The notes under the pieces are model-generated. The model searched no databases. It saw only the letters and a list, made by a program, of their open reading frames with translations, and was not told where the DNA came from. Positions 1 to 8,500 of a stretch of DNA of 36,779 nucleotides are shown in pieces. Made by a program: the position numbers and the translations under genes. The stretch's first letter is position 1. Each line of letters begins with the position of its first letter. Source of the stretch: DATAYF01 sp036272735. GTDB lineage: Bacteria > Chloroflexota > Ktedonobacteria > Ktedonobacterales > Ktedonobacteraceae. The stretch spans positions 1 through 36,779 of the forward strand of contig DATAYF010000501.1 in the NCBI GenBank assembly GCA_036272735.1, given 5' to 3'.

Positions 1-36
1 TGCCTTGAGATCAGGGCACTGCTCTGCTTTCTTCAT
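1..36 (-). CDS. 5' end of an unidentified minus-strand gene (partial; possible group II intron-encoded protein)
   Basis: Twelve codons of an open frame begin at an ATG at 36-34 and run off the left edge, reading MKKAEQCPDLKA. A strong Shine-Dalgarno (AGGAGGTC, positions 50-43) sits 6 nt upstream, so this is a convincing translation start. The short N-terminus resembles the start of some group II intron reverse transcriptases, and the roughly 315 nt upstream are rich in hairpins, which would suit an intron ORF placed in domain IV. That identity is inference; 12 residues cannot identify a family. Confidence 0.45.
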   Translation of the reverse strand, partial: MKKAEQCPDLKA

Positions 37-353
37 CAGTCTGACCTCCTCTTTTCTAAGAGCACCTCCTGGGCAGAGAGACCAGAGACCGTGGATGTGG
101 TCTACCCACCGACATACCAGAGGTTGCCGATGGCTCCTCACCTACGTATGAGGGGTCCAATCTCATCCCCCCATGAAGGCTCAGGGGTCTTCCCACGGTG
201 CAAAAGGGGTCTGCGATCTCGTTCTGGAAAAGAGCGACTCCTCCAGGGTCTCTCTAGAATAGGGACACGAGATCAAGGACAACTTGGTGTCATCCTCCGT
301 ATGTCCGTGCAAAATCGGCTCACCCTTCAGGGAAATTACCAGTTTGCACACAC
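37..353 (-). ncRNA. Structured leader upstream of the partial minus-strand gene; candidate 5' part of a group II intron
   Basis: Read on the minus strand, this stretch has no convincing ORF but many short complementary helices: GACAC with GTGTC enclosing CAAG/CTTG, CCTCA with TGAGG around TACGTAGG, and AGACC with GGTCT around ACATCCAC. It begins near a GTGTG (from 353 or 351), which fits the GUGYG 5' end of group II introns, and ends at the Shine-Dalgarno of the partial ORF. At about 315 nt it is short for domains I-III. A cis-regulatory leader is an alternative. The adjoining bases 354-480 hold nothing recognisable. Confidence 0.3.
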
Positions 354-495
354 GCTCCCTTACAAATGACGATAGGAAGGTCTTATAATAATACGTGACA
401 TAAAAGTCGTGCTTAATTTTTTGGCGAGGTTATGAGTCAAATTCCACGTTTCATACAATGAATTTTGGCACTAATACGTAATGAAGGAAGGTATG

Positions 496-1506
496 ATGAC
501 GACCAAGTATCTTGTTGATCCTGAGCTTGTTGCTATCCTTGACCAGGTTCCTGCCCCAGTACTCACCGCTGAAACCCTGGGGCAGACGCGCGCCAAGGCC
601 AAGATGGCGGTGGCGGCCATGATTTCCCAGGTATCTGCGGACTTGCCCCAGTTTTCTGCTCTTTCCGTGAGCGAGCGTTTCATCCCCGGGCGAGATCGGG
701 CACCCGATGTACGGGTGCTGGTCTACCTGCCGACCTCGGTGCAGGGACCACTCCCTGCCCTGCTCTGGATTCATGGGGGCGGGTATATTATGGGTTCGGC
801 TGACGCGGAAGATCTCACGGTCAAAAGCATCGTGTCAGCTATCGGGTGTGCTGCCGTTTCGGTGGACTACCGTCTGGCCCCTGAGACGCCCCATCCTGGT
901 CCGGTCGAGGATTGTTACGCGGCCTTGAAATGGCTCTCTACTCATGCCGACGAGCTGGGTATCGATCCGAATTGGATCGCGGTTGGCGGCAGCAGCTCAG
1001 GAGGGGGGCTGACCGCTGCATTAGCGCTCTTGACGCGCGACCGTGGGGAAGTCCCCCTGGTGTTCCAATTCCTGCTCGCTCCCATGCTCGATGACCGCAC
1101 GTGTACGCTGGCGAAACCGCATCCGTACACAGGGGAATTCATCTGGACGCGGGAGACCAACCGCTTTGGCTGGACCTCTTTGTTGGGCCAGGAACCCGGG
1201 GGGCCCGATGTTTCGCCCTATGCTGCGGCAGCACGTGCTGAGCATCTGGAGGGCTTACCCGCCACCTTTATCAACGTGGGTGCTCTCGATCTGTTTCTAG
1301 AGGAAAATCTGGAGTATGCTCGCCGCCTGATGCGAGCAGGCGTGCCAACGGAGTTGCACGTCTATCCTGGCGCCTACCACGGCTTCAGGATGGAGGCCTC
1401 CGCCCAGGTGACGCAGACTGCCGAGCGAGATCAGTTGGCAGCCTTAAAACGCGCGTTTGATCCATCCCGCCGCGAAGCCTTGCACCTCCAGGGCTCCCAC
1501 TCCTGA
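496..1506 (+). CDS. Alpha/beta hydrolase, hormone-sensitive-lipase family esterase
   Basis: Predicted carboxylesterase or lipase of the HSL (family IV) group, cleaving short- to medium-chain esters in the cytoplasm. The oxyanion-hole motif HGGGY is at residues 93-97, the nucleophile elbow GSSSG has its central serine at about 167, and the C-terminal VGALDLFLEEN and YHGF segments supply the catalytic Asp and His, so the triad is complete. At 336 residues it has normal family length. An in-frame ATG at 481 lacks a ribosome site, whereas GGAAGG at 486-491 is correctly spaced for the ATG at 496. No signal peptide is seen. It stands alone, followed directly by a terminator-like hairpin. Substrate cannot be told from sequence. 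Confidence 0.9.
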   Translation: MTTKYLVDPELVAILDQVPAPVLTAETLGQTRAKAKMAVAAMISQVSADLPQFSALSVSERFIPGRDRAPDVRVLVYLPTSVQGPLPALLWIHGGGYIMGSADAEDLTVKSIVSAIGCAAVSVDYRLAPETPHPGPVEDCYAALKWLSTHADELGIDPNWIAVGGSSSGGGLTAALALLTRDRGEVPLVFQFLLAPMLDDRTCTLAKPHPYTGEFIWTRETNRFGWTSLLGQEPGGPDVSPYAAAARAEHLEGLPATFINVGALDLFLEENLEYARRLMRAGVPTELHVYPGAYHGFRMEASAQVTQTAERDQLAALKRAFDPSRREALHLQGSHS

Positions 1507-1508
1507 AA

Positions 1509-1548
1509 CCGAGAGAGGGGACTTTTCTCGAAAGTCTCCTTCTCTCGG
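1509..1548 (+). terminator. Hairpin terminator after the esterase gene
   Basis: Two nucleotides after the TGA stop, CCGAGAGA plus GGGGACTTT pairs with AAAGTCTCC plus TCTCTCGG around a 5-nt loop (TCTCG), giving a stem of about 17 pairs with one or two irregularities. It lacks a T-tract, so it may be a processing or RNA-stability structure instead of a classical intrinsic terminator. Confidence 0.6.
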
Positions 1549-1701
1549 GGCAACCAATCTCATGGAAAGCCAGGACGCCTTCTCACTCTGTGGTGTGAGA
1601 CGGTGTATCGCGCGTTGTTCGATGGGCCTGCCTGGTTCTGTCCTGAGTCGATGGCGACAGGAACTTCAGGCTTTGTTTCGCGCCAAAAATCGTCGAACAT
1701 T
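1549..1701. other. Intergenic stretch with no gene seen
   Basis: Open frames here have no ribosome site or recognisable product. The only structure is an imperfect hairpin near 1628-1672 (GTTCTGTC against GACAGGAAC). Together with the MITE-like element that follows it may be degenerate mobile DNA. Confidence 0.4.
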
Positions 1702-1824
1702 CGGCTCTTACACAATTTAGGTGGTAAGCACATCAATAGCACAATGAGAAGCAATTCTTTGTGCTCAAAAACGCGAGGAGCTTTCAAAAACAAGCTCATC
1801 CTTCACCTAATTGTGTAAGAGCCG
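1702..1824. mobile_element. MITE-like element with about 20-bp terminal inverted repeats
   Basis: The left end at 1703-1723 and right end at 1804-1823 are inverted copies beginning GGCTCTTACACAATT, differing by a single T. The 80-nt interior encodes nothing but folds into two hairpins: AGCACAA with TTGTGCT near 1738-1766, and GAGCTT with AAGCTC near 1779-1798. Size, strong termini and lack of a transposase fit a non-autonomous element moved in trans by an IS with similar ends. The termini resemble those of ISL3- or IS256-type elements, but I cannot decide which. No target-site duplication is evident. Confidence 0.6.
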
Positions 1825-1910
1825 TAGAGTGAGCAGATTTTGAGGCGAAAAGTGGGTCTGGCACGCTTATTACCACTTTGCTTCTAAAACGATGATTTCT
1901 AAACATACCG

Positions 1911-1949
1911 TTAGCACTCATTCAAAAGTGCTGCTTGACGTGGTATGAT
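1911..1949 (+). promoter_or_regulatory. Candidate promoter and operator for the OsmC-like gene
   Basis: An extended -10 box, TGGTATGAT, is at 1941-1949. The inverted repeat TTAGCACT-N8-AGTGCTGC (1911-1934) overlaps the expected -35 zone and looks like a repressor site. The half-site recalls CIRCE (TTAGCACTC), but spacing and the right half do not fit the HrcA consensus. Confidence 0.4.
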
Positions 1950-2025
1950 GATGCTAATCATAGAGGTGATTCCGACGCGTTTACCAAAATGATGAGTTTG
2001 TACGCGTCAGTGGAAGGAGAAACGC

Positions 2026-2529
2026 ATGCCAGAGGAATTCGAATATATTTCTCATGCTCGTCTTACCTATCACGAAGGCTACCGATACGCTTATCTTGGC
2101 GAGGTGGTACAACCCGTGATCTATGGGGTGCAAGGGGCACTGCGCCAATACTATGGAGCGAAAGAAGGTCCTCCAGTTGCATCAACCCTCGATCATATCG
2201 TTGCCGCCGTCGCTGGCTGAATGTACGGCACACTTGCCGGTGCCCTGTCAGGGCGCAAGATTCGTTATGATCGCCAGTCATACACGACCACCGTTGATGG
2301 TCGTATCGTTGGCTCTGGAAAAACCATCCGCATTGAGTCAATAGACCTCCATTATGACCTTACTGTCCCTCCTGAAGCTCGCGAAGCTTCAATTCGTGCG
2401 TTACGTGTTCATCCACAGGGATGTCCTGCTCATGAAAGCGTCAAAGCTGCGATCACTATTCGTTGGGACGCAGCCTTGCATATAGGGGATGAAGTGATAA
2501 AGCTCAGTAGCAGCGACGAGGAAGAATAA
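2026..2529 (+). CDS. OsmC-like peroxidase with predicted active-site selenocysteine (in-frame UGA)
   Basis: Two abutting same-frame ORFs (64 codons, TGA at 2218-2220, then 102 codons) together form one 167-residue OsmC/Ohr-superfamily protein. The N-terminal half ends in STLDHIVAAVAG, which aligns with the segment just before the peroxidatic cysteine in this family (typically LLLAALAGC). The TGA falls exactly on that residue (65), and MYGTLAGAL continues the helix. The resolving cysteine is kept at residue 133 in HPQGCPAHESV. AAGGAG lies 7 nt before the ATG; the second half has no ribosome site of its own. A SECIS-like hairpin follows the TGA. The product would reduce hydroperoxides in the cytoplasm using a selenol-thiol pair. 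The alternative is a nonsense mutation, which would have had to strike precisely the catalytic codon. Confidence 0.85.
2218..2259 (+). promoter_or_regulatory. UGA codon with bacterial SECIS-like hairpin (OsmC-like gene)
   Basis: TGA at 2218-2220 is followed by a hairpin: lower stem CTTGC/GCAAG (2233-2237 with 2255-2259), a one-sided bulge CGGT (2238-2241) with its U next to the upper stem, upper stem GCCCT/AGGGC (2242-2246 with 2250-2254) and loop GTC (2247-2249). The G-U in a small apical loop, the bulged U below it, and about 26 nt from UGA to loop match what SelB is known to recognise in bacterial SECIS elements. Confidence 0.7.
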
Positions 2530-2585
2530 GACATATAAAGAAAGCTTAATGGTTTACGTAAACCATTAAGCTTTCTTTATATGTC
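2530..2585. terminator. 56-bp perfect palindrome between convergent genes (copy 1 of a repeated family)
   Basis: The two 28-nt arms are perfectly complementary with no spacer, centred at 2557/2558. It starts immediately after the OsmC stop and ends 11 nt before the thpR stop on the other strand, so it most likely works as a bidirectional terminator. The central 32 bp (core AAGCTTAATGGTTTAC and its complement) recur in the palindrome at 15773-15838. Confidence 0.7.
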
Positions 2586-2596
2586 CCATTGAATAC

Positions 2597-3169
2597 CTAT
2601 AGCTCGTAAGCTTGCAAACAGCTATAGCAAGCACCCGAAGGTTGCAACTCGCTTTTCATGACGTCGATATGCTGGACGTGATATGAAGTGGACGAGACGA
2701 GGCCGTGCTGGGGGCCGGATATTAATTGTTGCAACTGTTGTAGCGCTTCTGGCTGTAGCGGTGCCTTGATGCGGGCCAGCGTCAGGTGCGGGGAGAACGG
2801 ACGCTTGTCGACCGCGAAGCCCCGGTTGGTTAGTTCGCGGTTCAGGACGTGATGGACGCGTTGCAGCGCGCCAGAAGATTCCTCGATCCCCATCCACACG
2901 ACGCGCGGCTGACGAGTGGAACCGAAGGTGCCCAGGCGCGATAGGCGATAAGAGAAGGGCTGCGCTTGCTTAGCGGCAGCAGCAACCGCATGTTTCACGC
3001 CCCCCAGTTCACCATCCGTCAATTCGCCGAGAAACGCCAGCGTGAGATGAATACCGGCGGGATCAACCCAGCGAATCGCGGGCAAAGCACGCGCCACCTG
3101 GCGGATGACTCCGTCCAGGTGGCGCTGTAGTGCTTCATTCATCTCAAGAGCGATAAAAGTTCTGGTCAT
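2597..3169 (-). CDS. thpR: RNA 2',3'-cyclic phosphodiesterase (2'-5' RNA ligase family)
   Basis: A 190-residue member of the 2H phosphoesterase superfamily, which opens 2',3'-cyclic phosphate ends of RNA and is usually annotated ThpR or LigT. The two signature motifs are intact: HLTLAF at residues 41-46 and HLTLAR at 128-133. Length matches the family (about 180-190). Its ATG overlaps the ftsH stop codon as ATGA, indicating translational coupling with ftsH and expression from the same mRNA. It converges on the OsmC-like gene across the palindrome at 2530-2585. The physiological substrate is unknown. Confidence 0.88.
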   Translation of the reverse strand: MTRTFIALEMNEALQRHLDGVIRQVARALPAIRWVDPAGIHLTLAFLGELTDGELGGVKHAVAAAAKQAQPFSYRLSRLGTFGSTRQPRVVWMGIEESSGALQRVHHVLNRELTNRGFAVDKRPFSPHLTLARIKAPLQPEALQQLQQLISGPQHGLVSSTSYHVQHIDVMKSELQPSGACYSCLQAYEL

Positions 3170-5024
3170 GCGGCAAACAACATCGCGTCAAGCTCGATAC
3201 CGTCAATCGTCTCTACGAGAGTGAGATGTTCGGCGATAGTGATAAGCTTCTCCTTCTTCTCGCTCAAGATGTTCAGGGCCGTCTGGTACGCTTCATCGAC
3301 CAGTTTTGCTACCTCGGCATCGATCTTGATGGCCGTCTCACCACTAATCACAGATTTCCCCTCGGCATCAGCTTTCAGCGCGATCTTACCGAGTGACGTC
3401 ATACCAAACTCGCACACCATACGCCGTGCCAGGCTCGTCACATACTCGAAGTCCTGGCTTGCACCAGTAGTGATATCGCCGAAGATGACCTCTTCAGCGG
3501 CGCGACCGCCCATTGCACCGGCCATTTTTGCTACGATTTCCGAACGGCGCATCAGGTAGCGGTCCTCGGCGGGGGCCTGTACTGTGATACCCAGCGCCAT
3601 GCCACGAGCAATTGCGGAAACCTTCTGCACCGGATCGGTACCAGGCATAGAGCGCATCACAATTGCGTGACCAACCTCGTGATACGCGATGATCGATTTC
3701 TCTGCGTCGGTAATGATGCGGCTCTTGCGCTCAGGGCCAGCCATGACACGCAGAATTGACTCTTCAAGCTGCGGCGTTTCAATAATGGTCTGGCCATTAC
3801 GAGCAGCCAACAGCGCGGCCTCGTTCAGCAGGTTCGCAAGATCAGCACCGGAGAAACCAGCAGTTTGACGCGCGAGTTCTTGCAAAGTGATACCAGGAGC
3901 GAGGGGCTTATCTTTGGCATGCACCTCAAGAATTGCCAGGCGTCCCTTAATGTCGGGTTTATCGAGCATCACGCGGCGATCAAAGCGACCGGGGCGTAGC
4001 AAGGCAGAATCAAGCACATCGGGACGGTTCGTAGCCGCAATAACCACGACGTTCGTATGTTTATCGAAACCATCCATCTCAACGAGCAATTGGTTGAGCG
4101 TCTGCTCACGCTCGTCGTTCCCGCTCATGCCAGAACCACCACGTTGGCGACCGACAGCATCGATCTCGTCGATGAAGACGATACACGGTGCATGCTCCTT
4201 CGCCTCTTTGAAGAGATCGCGTACACGAGCGGCACCAATACCAACGTACATTTCCACAAACTCAGAGCCGCTCACGCTATAGAACGGGACACCCGCTTCT
4301 CCGGCAACGGCACGAGAAATCAACGTTTTGCCGGTTCCAGGAGCGCCAACCAGCAGCACGCCTTAGTGGTACGTGCCCCCATGGCCTCGAAGCGTTCGGG
4401 GTATTTGAGAAACGCAACAATCTCTTGCAGCTCTATTTTTGCCTCTTCGACACCAGCGACATCGTGAAATAGCACGGAAGGGTGCGATTCATTGAAGCGC
4501 TTGGCCTTGGAGCGGGTAAACGAGGTTGATCGGATACCACCACCCATCGAGCCACGCCTGGCGAAGAAGACCACGCCACCCACCAGCAGGATCAGCAGCA
4601 GCAAGCCTATGGCACCTTGCGCGATCTGCCCTTGCTGACCATCGGCAACCGTGACGGTCGCTCCATCTTTGCTCAATTGGTCGGTAACTGTCTGATTGGC
4701 TTCCTTCACACTCTGGTATTGCTGACCTCTCGCACTTTGAGCCGTGATGTTATTGCCATTGATGGTCACGGATTTTAGTTGGTGCTGATCGGCCATGGTA
4801 AGGAGTGTGCTGATAGGCTTCTCCTGTGTAGCGGCGCTACCAAAAGCGTAGTGAGTCAAGTTTACACCAGCAATTACCAGGCATACAACTCCCACTGCAA
4901 CCAGCAGAGCAGGTATGATGTACTGCAGTATCAGTTTGCGTCTTTTTTCGAGTTTCAGGGGAGTCTTTCGCGATTTCAAATTTTTATTAGTGGTCTCAGG
5001 TTTCTTTTTTTGAGGTATTTCCAT
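3166..5024 (-). pseudogene. ftsH: ATP-dependent zinc metalloprotease FtsH, split by a 1-nt frameshift
   Basis: Membrane-anchored AAA+ protease that degrades unassembled membrane proteins and some soluble regulators. Adding one base restores a 619-residue protein of ordinary FtsH length. Membrane segments are at about 31-53 and 136-155, separated by an extracytoplasmic domain; then come Walker A GAPGTGKT, Walker B IVFIDE and the zinc motif HEVGH. The break is near 4362 on the minus strand: the first frame reads GARTTK then ACCWL and soon stops, while VLLVGAPGTGKT continues in another frame. AAGGCGTG appears where AAGGGCGTG is expected, a one-G loss. The rest is undamaged, so either a recent mutation or an assembly/sequencing error. 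No clear Shine-Dalgarno precedes the ATG. It is co-transcribed with thpR. Confidence 0.85.
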
Positions 5025-5428
5025 GCGGTGATGTTAGACCCTTCTCTATGTTACAAGGTGATACATTTTTATCTGAGCTTACGCGACTCAGATCGTATCA
5101 ACATTCTCTTTTTTGTCTTACAGTGTAACTTGAGACAAGTATAGCGCATGAGAATTTGTTTAGCAAGATAAATCTATGCTGAGAAAACTGTACTACAAAT
5201 CGCATTTCCACGCCCATTTCTGAGACTTTCTTTCCCTGCTCAGCATGGCAAACTCTGAATGAACGGGAAATAAACGCGACAAAATCGAGCAAGAGCGAGC
5301 AAAACCATACCACATCACGCCACCATCTCAATTCTTGCACCTGAAATTGCCGGTTTTTTTGATCGCCATTCCCCCCAAAAGTACTGACCAGGTTTATTTT
5401 CAAAGGTACCCATTCAAATCTGAACCTA
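5025..5428. other. Divergent intergenic region between ftsH and the formate dehydrogenase operon
   Basis: No credible gene on either strand. It holds the ftsH promoter (5138-5166) and, within the ftsH leader, the hairpin ATCTGAG/CTCAGAT (5071-5077 with 5087-5093), which has no T-tract and may stabilise or regulate the mRNA. The remainder, about 5170-5428, shows nothing I recognise. Confidence 0.5.
5138..5166 (-). promoter_or_regulatory. Sigma-70-type promoter of ftsH-thpR
   Basis: On the minus strand, -35 TTGCTA (5166-5161) and -10 TATACT (5143-5138) are separated by exactly 17 bp. Transcription would start near 5131, giving a leader of about 107 nt that carries the small hairpin at 5071-5093. 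Confidence 0.65.
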
Positions 5429-5437
5429 TGCTACAAT
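5429..5437 (+). promoter_or_regulatory. Extended -10 promoter candidate of the formate dehydrogenase operon
   Basis: TGCTACAAT fits the extended -10 pattern TGnTAnAAT; no good -35 is present, as is common for this type. It lies about 83 nt before the fdhA start. No sigma-54 or obvious operator sequence was seen. Confidence 0.45.
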
Positions 5438-5519
5438 ACGTAGAGATACTAGATACCAAAACCTTCCTCATAAGAGACACCTCCCTATGACAAGGTGCCT
5501 CGATCTAGAAAGGCATCCT

Positions 5520-8500
5520 ATGCAAAAAGAGTCGGCATCATCTCACGGTCTTCAGAATGCCGTGGCAAACGTTTTGCAGATCGGTTCGAAAACGCAACCA
5601 TTTAGCAAAGAGAGCGCCACCAAAGCGCCGCGTATTCGTGATGCTAAGGTTGTACACAGCGTTTGCCCCTATTGCGCGGTGGGTTGCGGCCTGAACGTCT
5701 ACGTCAAAGAGGGCAAAGTCATCGACATAGAGGGCAATCCAGATAGCCCGATCAATCACGGCACGCTCTGTCCAAAGGGTTCGGCAACGTTTCAATATAC
5801 CATTAACCCCAGCCGTTTAACGCAGGTTCTCTACAGAGCGCCCTATAGCGACCGCTGGGAGGTCAAGTCACTGGATTGGGCCATGGAACGCATAGCGCAA
5901 CGGGTCAAGCAGACGCGCGATGAAACGTTCGTCGAGAAGCTGCCAGATGGGCGCGAGGTTAACCACACGTTAGGGCTCGCTTCGCTAGGAGGCGCGACCC
6001 TGGACATTGAAGAAAACTACGTCATGAAAAAGCTGTTCGGCGGCGGCCTGGGTATGGTCTCGATAGAGAACCAGGCCCGTATATGACACAGCTCAACAGT
6101 ACCCGGTCTGGGTACATCATTTGGACGTGGTGGGGCCACAACCTTTCCACAAGATCTCGTGCATAGCGATTGTATTTTAATCATGGGCAGCAACATGGCC
6201 GAGGCCCATCCCATCGCGTTCGCCAATGTCGTGAAAGCAAAAGAACGCGGGGCGCAGGTCATTCACGTTGATCCACACTTCTCGCGCACCTCGGCCCTGG
6301 CAAATATGTATGTCCCGACGCGTGCAGGCGGCGACCTGGTCTTTTTAGGCGCGATCATCCACTATCTGCTGGAAAACAACGCCTATTTCCATGATTACGT
6401 CGTGAGCTACACGAATGCGCCGATGATTGTCAGTGAGAAGTATCAAGATACTGAAGAGCTTGATGGCATCTTCTCCGGCTATGATCCTGAAACGCAAACC
6501 TACGCTGACCAGACAAGTTGGGATTATGAGCGCGATGAATATGGCAAGCCACTGAAAGACTTGACCTTACAGCATCCACGCTGCGTGTTCCAGGTTATGC
6601 GTCGCCATTTCGCGCGCTACACGCCAGAAATGGTTGAACAGGTATGCGGTGTACCACGCGAACGCTGGCAACAGGTCGCACAGGCTATGGCAGAAAACTC
6701 GGGACGCGAGCGCACAGGAGCCATCTGCTATGCCGTCGGCTGGACGCAGCAATCGAAGGGCGTGCAGATCATTCGCGCAGCAGCCATCATTCAATTGTTG
6801 CTGGGCAATATTGGACGTCCCGGTGGTGGCATCATGGCCCTACGTGGACACGCCTCCATCCAGGGTTCGACCGATATACCCACGCTATACGACCTCCTGG
6901 CTGGCTATATGCCACAGCCCAGCGCCCCCTACGATCCACAACCGGGAGCCGAAGGTTCACACACGGCAACCACCTGGGGATCAAGGATAGACAAGCATAC
7001 GAGTACACTTTCACAACAAACGTTGAAAGAATATATCGACGCGGAGGGTGTAAAAACCGGCTGGTGGTCACACTTTGAAGAATACATCGTTAGCCTGCTA
7101 AAATCGTGGTATGGCGAGGCTATTCACGAGGAAGGCAGTGATAGTGGCTATCGCTGGATTCCCAAGATGATTGCCGATCACTCCCACCTGGCAACCAGTT
7201 ATCGCATGCTCGATGGCAAGGTCAAGGGTTACATTCTGATGGGGGAAAATCCGGCTGCAGGCAGCACGAACGCGCGTATGCAGCGCAAAGCGCTGGAGCA
7301 GCTTGACTGGATGGTGGTACGCGACCTCTACGAAGTCGAGTCGGCGGCCTTCTGGTATAAAGGACCGGAACCGGTCGATTCAAGCAAGATTAAGACGGAG
7401 GTTTTCTTACTACCGGCGGCAGCCTCGACGGAGAAAGAGGGCACGTTTACCAATACGCAGCGGCTCTTGCAGTGGCGTGATAAAGCAGTTGATCCACCGG
7501 GTGATGCTCGCTCGGACCTCTGGTTTGTCTACCATCTGGGCAAGCGCCTGCAACAGATCTACGCCGACAGCACCGAGCCCAAAGATCGGCCCATACAAGC
7601 GCTCACCTGGGATTACGAGCAGGAACATCCCGAACCGGGAACGCGTGTCCCCGACGAGCCGGATGCCTTACTTGTGCTCAAAGAGATCAATGGCTATTAC
7701 GTCTATCCACAGGACCAGAAAGAGGGCGATAGTAAACGTGCGTACACCATACACGATGCGCCACACGTTCCAAACTTCCAGGCACTCAAGGCAGACGGCA
7801 GCACGGCCTGCGGTTCGTGGATCTATAGTGGAGTCTATCCAGAGCCGGGCCACAACCGGGCAGCAGCGCGTACGCCTGATGGAGATACATTCTTGCAATG
7901 GGGCTTTGCCTGGCCTGCCAACCGGCGTATCCTCTATAATCGCGCCTCGGCCGATCCACAAGGACGACCCTGGTCGGAGCGCAAGAAGTATGTGTGGTGG
8001 GATGCAGAGCAGAAGAAATGGACCGGCCATGATATTCCAGACTTTCAGGTCGATAAAGACCCGGGCTATACGCCCGCGCCAGATGCGACCGGGATGGATG
8101 CCATCGCCGGCGATAATCCTTTCATCATGAAGCCGGATGGTCGAGGCTGGCTCTTCGTAACAAAGGGCCTCAAGGATGGTCCATTGCCCGCGCACTACGA
8201 GCCCATCGAATCACCTGTACAGAATGCTATGTACAAACAACAAAGTAATCCTGCCGCGAAGTACTATAAGGGTCGCCCGAACAACGTGCTGGCAGCCGTG
8301 GGCGATGAGCACTATCCCATTGTCATCACCACCTATCGTCTCACCGAGCACCACGTCAGCGGTCCCATGACGCGCTGGTTGCCCTGGTTGAATGCCTTGC
8401 AGCCCAGCCTGTTTGTCGAGCTGAGTCCAGAGTTGGCGCAGGAGCGAGCTATTCAACACGGGGAATGGCTGGTCATTAACACACCACGCGGCGAAATCGA

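Noticed and set aside
91..369. Plus-strand 92-codon frame near the left edge
   Set aside because: No ribosome site, biased Arg/Ser/Pro composition, and it lies antisense to the structured leader.
460..480. Sigma-54 (-24/-12) promoter at TGGCAC
   Set aside because: The required GC element at the proper distance is missing; the same applies to TGGCAC at about 1859.
1603..1818. 71-codon frame across the MITE-like element
   Set aside because: No ribosome site and half of it is the inverted-repeat element.
2218..2220. OsmC-like gene as a nonsense-mutated pseudogene or two separate genes
   Set aside because: The stop falls exactly on the catalytic residue, a SECIS-like hairpin follows, the second half has no ribosome site, and the genome encodes another clear selenoprotein.
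4355..4370. Programmed -1/+1 frameshift in ftsH
   Set aside because: No slippery heptamer, stimulatory hairpin or functional reason for a truncated product is visible; a single missing G explains it more simply.
5098..5403. 101-codon minus-strand frame upstream of ftsH
   Set aside because: Composition is not protein-like, it lacks a ribosome site, and it covers the ftsH promoter.
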